A stretch of DNA of 58,537 nucleotides from an uncultured Flavobacteriales bacterium (GCA_905480095.1 CAJQPF010000011.1:1-58537); one strand, 5' to 3'; positions 35,232-44,039 are shown, numbered from the stretch's first letter. The notes: generated from the letters alone by a model not told the origin. A program made the numbers and translations.

Positions 35232-36464
35232 TTATTCGAGTTCCTTCTTTAAGATCCTTATAACTTCTTTTACAGTCTCCGCTTCCAAATCCGTACGTGA
35301 GATGAGACCTTCTTCATCTAAGTCGAGTACTGAACGTGCAGTGTCACAACCGATTTTTATGAACTCTTCTATAATCCAAGCATCGATTTCATCACTGAAC
35401 TCCATCAATTCAACATCTTCCTCAGATTCATCTTCTTCGCGGAAAACGTCGATTTCATATCCAGTTAATAAACCTGCCAGTTTAATGTTGTTCCCTCCTT
35501 TACCGATCGCGAGAGAAACTTGATCAGGTTTCAGGTAAACCTCAGCCCTCTCTGATTCGTCTTTAAGCGTGATGGACGAAATTTTTGCTGGACTTAGCGC
35601 ACGAGACATGAGGAGTTCCTTGTTTTCTGTCCAGTTAATCACGTCAATATTCTCATTGCGAAGTTCACGAACAATACTATGTATTCTCGATCCTTTCATG
35701 CCTACACAAGCACCTACAGGATCAACCCTGTCGTCATAAGACTCAACGGCTACTTTTGCTCTCTCACCAGGAGATCTTACAATTTTCTTAATTGTAATAA
35801 GTCCATCAAAAATTTCAGGGACTTCCGATTCGAAGAGACGTTCTAAGAATTCCGGTGCAGTACGAGAAAGGATGATTCGGGGCGTATTGTTTCGTAATTC
35901 GACGGCAGCTACAACTGCGCGGATGCTGTCTCCTTTTTTAAAGAAATCGCCAGGTATTTGGTGGTCACGTGGCATCACCACTTCATTGTCATCATCATCC
36001 ACAAGAAGAATCTCTCGCTTCCAGATTTGATAAACCTCTGCCGTGATTACCTCACCGATACGCTCTTTATACTTCTGGTATATCGCATCTTTCTCGATAT
36101 CCATGATACGACCGACTAGGTTTTGGCGAAGAGAAAGAACAGCCCGACGTCCGAAGGACTCGAGTAAAATTTCTTCTGAAACTTCCTCACCTACTTCAAA
36201 GTCAGCCTCAATCTTGAGGGCATCTTCAAGCGAGATTTGTTCGTTCGAATCTTCTACGGCGTCGTTGGCCACAATTTCGCGGTTACGCCAAATTTCGAGG
36301 TCTCCCTTCTCAGGGTTGATGATTAAATCGAAGTTCTCATCAGAGCCAAACTTCTTAATTATCATATTTCTAAATACATCTTCTAGGATAGCCATCATGG
36401 TCTCCTTGTCGAAGTTTTTGAAATCTTTGAATTCGCGAAACGAATCTATCAGGTTCAGTTGCAT
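35232..36464 (-). CDS. nusA: Transcription termination/antitermination factor NusA
   Basis: The protein has 410 residues: NusA N-terminal domain (DSFREFKDFKNFDKETMMAILEDVF), then S1 domain, then two KH domains with PVGACVGMKGSRIHSIVRELRNENIDVI and VSLAIGKGGNNIKLAGLLTGYEIDV. The C-terminus is short and acidic, without the long repeats of the E. coli protein, as is common in Bacteroidota. NusA binds RNA polymerase and modulates pausing, intrinsic termination and antitermination. It starts 6 bases after rimP. The operon leader contains a candidate attenuator on which NusA itself could act. Confidence 0.96.
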   Translation of the reverse strand: MQLNLIDSFREFKDFKNFDKETMMAILEDVFRNMIIKKFGSDENFDLIINPEKGDLEIWRNREIVANDAVEDSNEQISLEDALKIEADFEVGEEVSEEILLESFGRRAVLSLRQNLVGRIMDIEKDAIYQKYKERIGEVITAEVYQIWKREILLVDDDDNEVVMPRDHQIPGDFFKKGDSIRAVVAAVELRNNTPRIILSRTAPEFLERLFESEVPEIFDGLITIKKIVRSPGERAKVAVESYDDRVDPVGACVGMKGSRIHSIVRELRNENIDVINWTENKELLMSRALSPAKISSITLKDESERAEVYLKPDQVSLAIGKGGNNIKLAGLLTGYEIDVFREEDESEEDVELMEFSDEIDAWIIEEFIKIGCDTARSVLDLDEEGLISRTDLEAETVKEVIRILKKELE

Positions 36465-36470
36465 TGTGCC

Positions 36471-36953
36471 TTATTTAAAAGAAATTATCACTTTTGTCCA
36501 TTCTATATCACTGGCTTGAAGCTTGTGCTCCTCTTCAACCCATTGCTTGGCTTTCCGTCCTTCGATGCGCTTTTTTTCGCGTGTCTTTAGGACCAAACCT
36601 TGTAACATTCCATTTTCTTCATCTACATTCACCAGTTCCCCCACCATCTTCTTGCCTTCAATCGGTTGAACGGAAACTTGTTTGCCGATGAGCTTTAAAT
36701 ACTGTCGCAAAACTTTAAGGGGTTGGTCTAGACCAGGAGACCCAACATCTAAAGAAAAATCCTCTTCTTCCCGATCAAAACTACCTTCAATATGACGACT
36801 TAACGCAACGCAGTCTTGAATAGACGTCTGTCCGTCATTTTCGAGCGCAATTTTTATCACGTTACCGCTTGCGACTTTAACATCCACGACAAAGCCCGAA
36901 CCTCCTTCAAGGAATTCGTTCGCTAACTTATGTACAGCCCTCGAGTCGATCAC
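36471..36953 (-). CDS. rimP: Ribosome maturation factor RimP
   Basis: The protein has 160 residues. The start codon is GTG at 36953: no in-frame ATG exists between it and the upstream stop, and MIDSRAVHKLANEFLEGGSGFVVDVKV fits the family N-terminus. The conserved LDVGSPGLDQPLKVLRQYLKLIGKQVSV is present, and the C-terminal SH3-like domain follows (VGELVNVDEENGMLQGLVL). RimP assists late 30S assembly. It is the first gene of rimP-nusA-infB, the order known from many bacteria. The promoter box lies 103 bases upstream, giving an unusually long leader for this window. Confidence 0.93.
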   Translation of the reverse strand: MIDSRAVHKLANEFLEGGSGFVVDVKVASGNVIKIALENDGQTSIQDCVALSRHIEGSFDREEEDFSLDVGSPGLDQPLKVLRQYLKLIGKQVSVQPIEGKKMVGELVNVDEENGMLQGLVLKTREKKRIEGRKAKQWVEEEHKLQASDIEWTKVIISFK

Positions 36954-37001
36954 GGCGTTTTGTTCAACAGTTTTTAAATAGTTTGGGATAAAAGTTTAGC
37001 A

Positions 37002-37025
37002 CAAAAAAATAGGGCTTTTGCCCCT
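37002..37025 (-). terminator. Candidate attenuator in the rimP leader
   Basis: On the minus strand AGGGGC-AAAA-GCCCT (37025-37011) forms a short GC stem with one bulged G, directly followed by ATTTTTTT. It lies between the -7 box at 37057-37064 and the rimP start at 36953, so it would end transcripts before the first gene unless bypassed. Confidence 0.6.
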
Positions 37026-37056
37026 CAATTTTCATTCTATACCTCTTTGTCCGCTG

Positions 37057-37064
37057 CAAAAGTA
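37057..37064 (-). promoter_or_regulatory. -7 box of the rimP-nusA-infB operon
   Basis: The minus strand reads TACTTTTG, a perfect TAnnTTTG, in the 171-base divergent region between rimP and the AlbA-like gene. It predicts a leader of about 100 bases. Confidence 0.5.
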
Positions 37065-37112
37065 AGCAATCTATCAGGAAAACAAGGGTGATTAAGTCTG
37101 TTATCTTATACT

Positions 37113-37120
37113 TATCTTCG
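37113..37120 (+). promoter_or_regulatory. -7 box of the AlbA-like gene (leaderless)
   Basis: TATCTTCG is followed by AAAA and the ATG at 37125. It follows the TAnnTTYG-N4-ATG arrangement seen elsewhere in this window. Confidence 0.5.
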
Positions 37121-37124
37121 AAAA

Positions 37125-37826
37125 ATGTCTTTTGTACTGAAATTAATCGAGGAAGGAGAGCATTTAAATCAGGACTTTAAACTCCGGATTGACGATTCTA
37201 GAAAGATTGCAAAAACCATGGCAGGCTTTGCAAATACAGATGGTGGGAGATTGTTAATTGGGGTAAAGGACAATGGCAACGTCGCGGGTTGCAACACCTC
37301 AGAGGAGTATCACATGATTGAGGCCGCTTCCAATATGTACTGTAGGCCCGCCATTAATTTCGACATTCAAGTTTGGAAAGTAGGACATTTGAGTGTGCTC
37401 GAGGTAAAAATCCCAAAATCAAATTCACGACCTCACTTTGTTGAAACGGTGAATGACAATGGTGTCACCAAGTGGGATGCCTTCATAAGACGAGAGGACC
37501 GGATTCATAAGGCGAACTCAGTCATGGTAAAAGTGATGCAATATCAAATGAGACAGGAACGATCGGAATTCAGATATGACATTCATGTTGGCAATTTGTT
37601 TACCGCCTGGAGGGAAGGTCGAGAACTTCGATTTGTGCAAGTTGCAAAACTTGCAAAGCTGGGCTTTGAGGAGGTCGAGAATTTACTTGCGTTATTAATC
37701 GTTTGGTCTATCGTGAGAGCAAAACACTCAAAACGTGGATATATCTACGAATTGGCGGATGAGGCAGCGATGGAAAAACTCGAAACAGAGGGGTGGCAAG
37801 TTTTTCGCTACAAAACGCTACAATGA
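37125..37826 (+). CDS. AlbA_2/Schlafen-like ATP- or nucleic-acid-binding protein
   Basis: The protein has 233 residues. The N-terminal half (GEHLNQDFKLRIDDSRKIAKTMAGFANTDGGRLLIGVKDNGNVAG) is the AlbA_2 or divergent AAA_4 domain related to Schlafen proteins. The segment KWDAFIRREDRIHKAN continues it. The C-terminal part (LRFVQVAKLAKLGFEEVENLLALLIVWSIVRAK) looks like a winged helix. It is cytoplasmic and perhaps a DNA-binding regulator, but the target is unknown. It ends 40 bases before porZ. No toxin or defence partner lies nearby, so a defence role has no support from the context. Confidence 0.7.
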   Translation: MSFVLKLIEEGEHLNQDFKLRIDDSRKIAKTMAGFANTDGGRLLIGVKDNGNVAGCNTSEEYHMIEAASNMYCRPAINFDIQVWKVGHLSVLEVKIPKSNSRPHFVETVNDNGVTKWDAFIRREDRIHKANSVMVKVMQYQMRQERSEFRYDIHVGNLFTAWREGRELRFVQVAKLAKLGFEEVENLLALLIVWSIVRAKHSKRGYIYELADEAAMEKLETEGWQVFRYKTLQ

Positions 37827-37866
37827 GCACAATATTCCGAACTTAGAGGCGTACTTAGTGCACATT

Positions 37867-40269
37867 ATGAACTGCAGAATAAATTTTATAAAACGCCTCT
37901 TTTATGTAGGGTGGTCTCTGATTTTCATATTGGGACCTGGCCTAAGAGAAGTTTCTGCTCAGGAGAATCGACCCGTAGGCACCTGGAAAGATTATTTCCC
38001 TTATGGTGTTGTGCTCGAAGTCATCGCAGGGTTAGATGAAGATGGTGCAAGTATCGCTTTTGCCAGAACCGAGTATGCAGTTTTTAAAGTTGAATCGTCC
38101 ACGAACCTGACCACGAGAATAAGTCAAATTCAAGGCCTTTCTCAATCAAATCCTACAGCCATGAGCTGGTATGGACCCACTGAGGTCTTAATCGTAGGAT
38201 ATGCAGACGGGAATATCGATTTGTTCTCAAATGGGGCCACGTACAATATGCCCGACATCATTACAAGTAGCCTCATCGGTGACAAAGGAATCCGGAAGAT
38301 TCTCGTTTTCGATGACGGAGCGTACCTGGCGTGTGGTTTTGGCGTGGTGGTCTTAGACCTCGAGAAATTCGAGGTAAGAGATACATGGTTTGTGACTGGA
38401 TCTCAAGACTTACGAGAAGTTTTGGATGTCTGTTTGGTCGGAGATAAATGGGTTGTCGCCACAGATGCTGGGGTCTTTGAGGCACCGGTGAATCATCAAT
38501 TTCTATCTGGCGCTGATGCATGGACCAGGTGGGAGGATTTGCCAGAAGCACCCGACCATTACACGAGCGAAATAGAACGTTTCGGTGGGGACATTCTTGT
38601 TAACCTAAGCCAAGGTGCAACAAGTCGATTATGGATCATGCGCGCCGATGGCACATCGGAAATATTTCCAGGATGGGCATTGGAGGGTGAAGAATTGTGG
38701 GGACTGGACGTTGCTTCGGATACGCTTGTTTTGGGTCGTTGTTGTGGTGTTGACCTTTATGATTCTGAATACAACCCTGTGCCAGAAAACAATGAATTTG
38801 GGGATTGGATGCAGGTTCGAGATGTTGCGTTTGACGTCACTGGGCCAGGTGTGGTTTGGATTGCGAGCAGAATTGGTGGTCTGTTAAGATATGTTTCAGA
38901 ACCTGAAGCAGGGCTAGAAAATGGCGTTTTTGAACCCACAGGACCAGCAACAGCAGATGTAAGAAAAATAGATTGCTGGAACTCAAACTTGTGGCTTGCA
39001 ACAGGAGGGGTTGATGCATCTTGGGTGCCAAACTACAACTCTGCAGGAATTCATGGCTTCGTGGACGGGGACTGGATAGATGTTGATGACGTCGATGGGG
39101 AAAATGACATCTCTGGGATCAGAGACTACATGGCAGTCAGTATTGACCCCCTCAACCCCAAACATGTGATGTTTGGATCATTTGAAGAGGGGCTTATTGA
39201 AGTCCTCGATGGTGAGATCGTTGAGATTTGGAATGAATCCAACAGCACCATACAGCAGGGGGATTTCGGTGGGAGTCCAAGGACGGGAGTTCCAGGAGTG
39301 GATTTTGACAAATTTGGAAACGTTTGGTTTACAAACTTTTTCAGCAATTACCCATTGCAAGTGCGCTTGGCAGACGGCACATTCGTTGCAATGGATTTAG
39401 GGGATGACCTTACCTCAAGCGACAATGTGGGTGAACTTATGGTGACAAGGGACGGCAATGTTTGGGTGATTCTGCCAAGAGGAGGAGGGCTTCTGGTTTT
39501 CGATCCAAACGGGACACCTGAAAACACCTCAGATGATGATTGGCGATTTCTAAGCATCGACAATGAACTCGGAGCGCTCCCATCAAATTACATCAACTCA
39601 CTTGAGGAAGATTTGGATGGAGAGATTTGGATTGGCACAGCTTCTGGACCTGCAATATTCTATCGGTCAGCTTCGCTGTTTGAAAATGACTATGAAACGA
39701 CCGCATCTCAAATACTTATTCAGCAAGACGGAAATTACCAGTACCTTCTAGAAACAGAAGAAGTCACCTCTATACAGATTGATGGTGGAAATAGAAAATG
39801 GATCGGAACCTCTGGATCTGGCATCTATGTGCTTAGTGATGATGGCCTCACCATAGAACTTCAATTATCACCCGCAAACAGCCCCCTACCTTCAGACAAC
39901 ATTCAAGACATAGCGATTAACCAAGCCAGTGGAGAGGTCTTCATCGCCACCACGCGTGGCATAATTTCATACTTAGGCGAAGCCACCAATTGGGATTCCC
40001 AAATGGAAAATGTATTTGTGTTTCCTAATCCAGTGGATGCTTTTCATGAGGGACCCATTACCATTGACGGTTTAGCCTTTGAGAGTACGGTACATGTCAC
40101 AGATGCATCCGGGAGAGTCATTGCGGTTGTTGAGTCAATGGGAGGCCGGGCGGTCTGGGATGGGAGGCTAAGTGATGGAACGTTGGCCCCATATGGTGTC
40201 TATTTAATCTTCGCAACAAACGCTGACGGCAAAACCTCAGCCACGACAAAACTTGCAATCACGCGTTGA
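37867..40269 (+). CDS. porZ: Type IX secretion system protein PorZ
   Basis: The protein has 800 residues from the ATG at 37867; an in-frame start further upstream would overlap the AlbA-like gene. The signal peptide ends near REVSAQ. The N-terminal motif VGTWKDYFPYGVVLEVIAG, with FARTEYAVFKVE and MSWYGPTEVLIVGYADGNIDLF, is the PorZ beta-propeller start. Two-component-regulator-like propeller repeats follow (LWLATGG, GNVWFTNFF, GEIWIGTASG, RKWIGTSGSGIYVLSD). The C-terminus carries a T9SS-type domain (VFVFPNPVDAFHEG... and APYGVYLIF). PorZ is a surface component of the T9SS attachment complex. It therefore links to the CTD-bearing proteins elsewhere in the window. The downstream aminotransferase begins 18 bases later. 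Confidence 0.86.
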   Translation: MNCRINFIKRLFYVGWSLIFILGPGLREVSAQENRPVGTWKDYFPYGVVLEVIAGLDEDGASIAFARTEYAVFKVESSTNLTTRISQIQGLSQSNPTAMSWYGPTEVLIVGYADGNIDLFSNGATYNMPDIITSSLIGDKGIRKILVFDDGAYLACGFGVVVLDLEKFEVRDTWFVTGSQDLREVLDVCLVGDKWVVATDAGVFEAPVNHQFLSGADAWTRWEDLPEAPDHYTSEIERFGGDILVNLSQGATSRLWIMRADGTSEIFPGWALEGEELWGLDVASDTLVLGRCCGVDLYDSEYNPVPENNEFGDWMQVRDVAFDVTGPGVVWIASRIGGLLRYVSEPEAGLENGVFEPTGPATADVRKIDCWNSNLWLATGGVDASWVPNYNSAGIHGFVDGDWIDVDDVDGENDISGIRDYMAVSIDPLNPKHVMFGSFEEGLIEVLDGEIVEIWNESNSTIQQGDFGGSPRTGVPGVDFDKFGNVWFTNFFSNYPLQVRLADGTFVAMDLGDDLTSSDNVGELMVTRDGNVWVILPRGGGLLVFDPNGTPENTSDDDWRFLSIDNELGALPSNYINSLEEDLDGEIWIGTASGPAIFYRSASLFENDYETTASQILIQQDGNYQYLLETEEVTSIQIDGGNRKWIGTSGSGIYVLSDDGLTIELQLSPANSPLPSDNIQDIAINQASGEVFIATTRGIISYLGEATNWDSQMENVFVFPNPVDAFHEGPITIDGLAFESTVHVTDASGRVIAVVESMGGRAVWDGRLSDGTLAPYGVYLIFATNADGKTSATTKLAITR

Positions 40270-40287
40270 TTGATTCAAATCATTAAA

Positions 40288-41502
40288 ATGAAAATGCCTA
40301 CACTGCCCCCATCTAAATTGCCCGAGGTAGGTACAACGATTTTTACAACAATGTCAGCTTTGGCTGCAGAACATGAGGCGCTGAATGTGGCACAGGGTTT
40401 CCCTGACCTGTCCCCTCCCACAAACCTTAAAGAAGCTGTCAAGCAAGCGATTGATGAAGGCTACAATCAATATGCACCGATGGCGGGAGATCCAGGACTT
40501 CGTACTTGGATCTCTAAAATGTACACTCAAGCACATGGCGCAGTTTACAATGCAGACTCTGAAATCACCATCGGCGCTGGCGCATCGTCTTTGCTGTTTG
40601 CGTCAATTCAGGCGCTTGTATTGCCTGGAGACGAAGTCATTATCGTAGATCCTGCATACGATTTATACGCACCTGCTGTTCATCTTGCAGGAGGCGTCAT
40701 CGTGCGAGCAGCAATCCCTCAACCTCCAAATTTAGGTGGACCTGGAGGCGCAATAGATCCAGAAGTTATTCGCAATCTTATTTCAGTCAACACCAAATTA
40801 GTCGTCATAAATGCACCACACAATCCTACTGGAGCGTGCTTTACTTCTGAGGGTTTAAACGCACTCGCAGATGTATTATCTGAATCAAATTGCTTTTTAT
40901 TGAGTGACGAAGTTTATGGGCCCATGAATCACGATGGTAGACCTTTTTTAAGTGCTGCTGGACATCCTGGACTTAAAAATAGAACGCTTGTGTTCGGGAG
41001 TTTCGGAAAACTTCTTCACGCAACTGGATGGAAAATAGGTTGGGTTGCAGCCCCAGAAGACATTACAAGAGAACTTAGAAAAATACATCAGTACGATGTG
41101 TTCTCTACGGGAGCACCCATTCAAAGAGGACTCGCGCAGTACCTCACCACAGATGATGCATCAAAACACCTGCGTGAACTGGGGCCTATTTATGAAAAGA
41201 AGCGCGACAGACTCTTAAAAGGTTTGGATGGAACCGCGTTCCTTTTCTCTCCCGCAGAAGGCGGGTATTTCCAAATCCTAGATTACAGCAAACTCGATTC
41301 TCGAGGTGACATTGAAGTCGCTCGGGAGTGGACGATCAAGCACGGCATCGCAACGATACCGTTGTCACCCTTTAGACAACCCGGAAGTCAAGAAGCAAAA
41401 GAAGAGAAGCGTTTGAGAATTTGTTTTGCAAAAGGCGACAGCACCATCGATGACGCAATTAAAAAACTCCGAGCGATTGACACGTATTATAAAGCACGAT
41501 GA
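40288..41502 (+). CDS. Class I aminotransferase, methionine/glutamine transaminase type (YbdL/KAT-like)
   Basis: The protein has 404 residues from the ATG at 40288. It is a PLP fold-type I enzyme: FPDLSPPTNLKEAVKQAIDEGYNQYAPMAGDPGLR, NAPHNPTGACF, LLSDEVYGPMN, and the PLP lysine in FGSFGKLLHATGWKIGW. These segments resemble YbdL and kynurenine/glutamine transaminase K, which transaminate methionine, aromatic amino acids or glutamine. The stop overlaps the start of the omega-amidase gene (ATGA). That coupling argues for glutamine as amino donor with hydrolysis of the ketoglutaramate product, as in methionine salvage. The exact substrate is inferred. Confidence 0.85.
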   Translation: MKMPTLPPSKLPEVGTTIFTTMSALAAEHEALNVAQGFPDLSPPTNLKEAVKQAIDEGYNQYAPMAGDPGLRTWISKMYTQAHGAVYNADSEITIGAGASSLLFASIQALVLPGDEVIIVDPAYDLYAPAVHLAGGVIVRAAIPQPPNLGGPGGAIDPEVIRNLISVNTKLVVINAPHNPTGACFTSEGLNALADVLSESNCFLLSDEVYGPMNHDGRPFLSAAGHPGLKNRTLVFGSFGKLLHATGWKIGWVAAPEDITRELRKIHQYDVFSTGAPIQRGLAQYLTTDDASKHLRELGPIYEKKRDRLLKGLDGTAFLFSPAEGGYFQILDYSKLDSRGDIEVAREWTIKHGIATIPLSPFRQPGSQEAKEEKRLRICFAKGDSTIDDAIKKLRAIDTYYKAR

Positions 41503-42293
41503 GTTCACGTCAAAATAAGGAGGCCCTACTCCATATTTTAGGGATACAGTCGCCGATCATTTGGGAAGACCCCACAGCAAATCGCAAGGCCTTTTCTGAA
41601 CGCATTGCGCGCGCGATGAAGGAGAAGGAGGATGTTGATCTCATCGTCCTTCCAGAGGTATTCACCACGGGGTTTTCAATGAATATCGACGCTATAGACA
41701 CATGGAAGTCTGGCGAAACATTAGATTGGATGCGTGACCTTGCAAAAAAGTACAATGTCGCAATCACAGGAAGTGTGGCTTTTAGGGTTGAGGACGCTGT
41801 TGCTAGAAATCGGAGTGTGTTTGTAAGACCTGATGGACGTTTCGAATACTATGACAAACGACATCTTTTCACGTTTGGGAAAGAAAACACACATTATCAA
41901 AAAGGAGAAGCGCAAAAAGTAGTTGAATTCAGGGGGTGGAGAATCCTCCTGCAGATATGTTACGACTTGAGGTTTCCATGTTTTTCAAGGAATTCTATAT
42001 CGAACACATACGATGTCGCACTTTACGTGGCGAACTGGCCTGAAGTACGCCGTCATCCTTGGAGAACGTTGCTTCAAGCCCGGGCAATCGAAAATCAGTG
42101 CTACGTCGTGGGTGTCAATCGCACAGGCTCTGACCCAAACATCATTGCCTATTGTGGGGATAGTTTAGGGGTAGACCCATATGGTATGATTTTAAGCGAC
42201 GCCAAGATGGAGGAATCCATCACGCTCGTTTGTAATCGCGTGACCCTAGATGGGTTCCGTTCAAAATTCCCTGTCCTTGAGGACGCTGATTAA
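41499..42293 (+). CDS. Carbon-nitrogen hydrolase, omega-amidase type (YafV/MtnU-like)
   Basis: The protein has 264 residues. The nitrilase triad is E53 (VLPEVFTTGFSM), K120 (YYDKRHLFTFGKEN) and C154 (LQICYDLRFPCFSRN). The motif KRHLFTFGKENTHYQKG is specific to the Nit2/YafV omega-amidase branch, which hydrolyses alpha-ketoglutaramate (and ketosuccinamate) to the keto acid plus ammonia. It removes the product of glutamine-dependent transamination and so pulls that reaction forward. It is translationally coupled to the upstream aminotransferase by a 4-base overlap. It converges with the glutaryl-CoA dehydrogenase gene across 54 bases. Confidence 0.88.
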   Translation: MSSRQNKEALLHILGIQSPIIWEDPTANRKAFSERIARAMKEKEDVDLIVLPEVFTTGFSMNIDAIDTWKSGETLDWMRDLAKKYNVAITGSVAFRVEDAVARNRSVFVRPDGRFEYYDKRHLFTFGKENTHYQKGEAQKVVEFRGWRILLQICYDLRFPCFSRNSISNTYDVALYVANWPEVRRHPWRTLLQARAIENQCYVVGVNRTGSDPNIIAYCGDSLGVDPYGMILSDAKMEESITLVCNRVTLDGFRSKFPVLEDAD

Positions 42294-42347
42294 GGTGTTT
42301 CGAATATGAAACGAAACCCTGAATCTTCGGGTGTGGTTCTTCGACTC

Positions 42348-43526
42348 TTACTTAAAAGCGTTTTCGCCAGTGATGTCCATTCCTGTAATCAGGAGGTGAA
42401 TGTCATGCGTGCCCTCATATGTAATCACCGATTCCAGATTCATCATGTGACGCATAATCGGGTATTCATTCATGATTCCCATTGCCCCTAACATCTGACG
42501 TGCCTCGCGCGCGATGGTTATTGCCATATCGACATTGTTACGTTTGGCCATAGAAATTTGAGCTGTGGTTGCACGTCCTTCGTTACGAAGTTGACCCAAG
42601 CGTAACGTAAGAAATTGGGCCTTGGTGATTTCTGTAATCATCTCAGCCAACTTCTTCTGTTGGAGTTGGAACGCAGCAATGGGTTTGCCAAACTGTATCC
42701 TTTCCTTGGAGTAGCGAAGTGCTGTATCGTAACAGTCTAATGCTGCACCTATTGCACCCCATGCGATTCCATAACGTGCTGAATCCAAGCATCCAAGTGG
42801 TGCACCTAGCCCTGATTTTTCCGGAAGAATGTTTGCTTTAGGTACACGGACATTGTCAAAAATAAGTTCGCCTGTGTCTGATGCTCTGAGTGACCACTTG
42901 CCCTTCATTGTGGGCGTCGTGAATCCTTCCATGCCTCGTTCAACGATAAGTCCATGGATACGGCCCTCTTCGTTCTTCGCCCATACGACTGCAATTTGAG
43001 CAAATGGCGAATTGGAAATCCACATCTTTGCGCCATTTAAGATGACGTCATCTCCATCTTCAACGTAACTCGTGATCATTCCACCAGGATTAGATCCGTG
43101 GTCAGGCTCTGTCAAACCAAAGCATCCAATCCACTCTCCAGTTGCGAGTTTGGGCAAGTATTTTGTTTTTTGTGCTTCAGAACCGTACTTCCAGATTGGG
43201 TACATCACTAAAGAACTCTGAACTGAAGCGGTTGAACGCAGTCCAGAATCACATCTTTCGAGCTCTTGCATAAGGAGACCGTAGGAAATTTGGTCCAAAC
43301 CAGCACCTCCATATTCTACAGGGATATAAGGACCGAAAGCCCCAATCTCTCCAAGACCTGGAAGCAAATGCTGAGGGAAAACCTGCTTCTCAGCGGCTTC
43401 CTCAATGATTGGGCTCACTTCTTGCTTGACCCAAGCACGGGCCGCATCACGAATAAGCTTTTGCTCCTCTGTGAGGAGATCGTCCATATTAAAGTAATCG
43501 TGTCCTTGAAATAAATCTGTACGCAT
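42348..43526 (-). CDS. gcdH: Glutaryl-CoA dehydrogenase
   Basis: The protein has 392 residues. It is an acyl-CoA dehydrogenase with the FAD motif CFGLTEPDHGSNPGGM and the catalytic base E371 in VITYEGTHDIHLLI. R97 in CDSGLRSTASVQSSLVMYPI corresponds to the arginine that holds the glutarate carboxylate in GCDH, which separates it from other acyl-CoA dehydrogenases. It converts glutaryl-CoA to crotonyl-CoA with decarboxylation, in lysine, hydroxylysine or tryptophan breakdown. It has its own -7 box overlapping the end of rnhA, so it is not necessarily in the rnhA operon. The 54 bases after the stop show no strong terminator. Confidence 0.9.
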   Translation of the reverse strand: MRTDLFQGHDYFNMDDLLTEEQKLIRDAARAWVKQEVSPIIEEAAEKQVFPQHLLPGLGEIGAFGPYIPVEYGGAGLDQISYGLLMQELERCDSGLRSTASVQSSLVMYPIWKYGSEAQKTKYLPKLATGEWIGCFGLTEPDHGSNPGGMITSYVEDGDDVILNGAKMWISNSPFAQIAVVWAKNEEGRIHGLIVERGMEGFTTPTMKGKWSLRASDTGELIFDNVRVPKANILPEKSGLGAPLGCLDSARYGIAWGAIGAALDCYDTALRYSKERIQFGKPIAAFQLQQKKLAEMITEITKAQFLTLRLGQLRNEGRATTAQISMAKRNNVDMAITIAREARQMLGAMGIMNEYPIMRHMMNLESVITYEGTHDIHLLITGMDITGENAFK

Positions 43527-43548
43527 CTTGATGTGTTTAATCAGACTG

Positions 43549-43556
43549 CAAATCTA
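43549..43556 (-). promoter_or_regulatory. -7 box of gcdH overlapping the rnhA stop codon
   Basis: The minus strand reads TAGATTTG. Its first three bases are the TAG stop of rnhA. It lies 22 bases before the gcdH ATG at 43526. Confidence 0.6.
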
Positions 43557-44024
43557 ATCCTTTTCTGACGCTTCGTATGCAACATCCACCTCTAAAGGCA
43601 GGATACCATCTGCATATGCTGAAACAGCCAACTTATCAGCTACTTCGTTGAATTCATTGCCTGCATGACCCTTAACCCAAACGAATTCTACTTTATGAAT
43701 TTCATAAATTTTCAAAAAACGCTTCCATAGATCGGGGTTTTTTTTGCCCTTGAAGTTCTTTTTCACCCACCCAAAAACCCATTTTTTCTTGACTGAGTCG
43801 ACAACATATTTCGAGTCTGAGTAAACCGTTACTTCAGTACCTGGTGTCTTTAAAGCCTCTAGGGATTTGATCACGGCAAGAAGTTCCATCCTGTTATTTG
43901 TTGTCAAACGAAACGCTCCGCTGAGCTCTTTATAATGTTTTCCAGAAAGCATGACAGCACCATATCCTCCTGGACCAGGATTCCCGCTCGCACCTCCATC
44001 AGTATATACCGTCACCTTTGCCAT
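43554..44024 (-). CDS. rnhA: Ribonuclease HI
   Basis: The protein has 156 residues with the catalytic D9 (VYTDGGASGNPGPGGYG), E47 (NNRMELLAVI), D70 (VYSDSKYVVDSV), H120 and D130 (VKGHAGNEFNEVADKLA). It cleaves the RNA strand of RNA-DNA hybrids, for example R-loops and Okazaki primers. The basic handle region WVKKNFKGKKNPDLW is present, so it is the type I enzyme with hybrid-binding handle. It follows marC by 15 bases and probably shares its transcript. The C-terminal ~20 residues (ILPLEVDVAYEASEKD) extend past the core fold. Confidence 0.94.
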   Translation of the reverse strand: MAKVTVYTDGGASGNPGPGGYGAVMLSGKHYKELSGAFRLTTNNRMELLAVIKSLEALKTPGTEVTVYSDSKYVVDSVKKKWVFGWVKKNFKGKKNPDLWKRFLKIYEIHKVEFVWVKGHAGNEFNEVADKLAVSAYADGILPLEVDVAYEASEKD

Positions 44025-44039
44025 TTTTTCTGGAATAAA

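Noticed and set aside
37125-37826. Defence or toxin role for the Schlafen-like gene
   Set aside because: No toxin, antitoxin, nuclease or other defence gene lies nearby; the neighbours are rimP and porZ.
42294-42347. Terminator between the omega-amidase and gcdH
   Set aside because: A small ACCC/GGGT hairpin exists but contains mismatches and lacks a T run on either strand.
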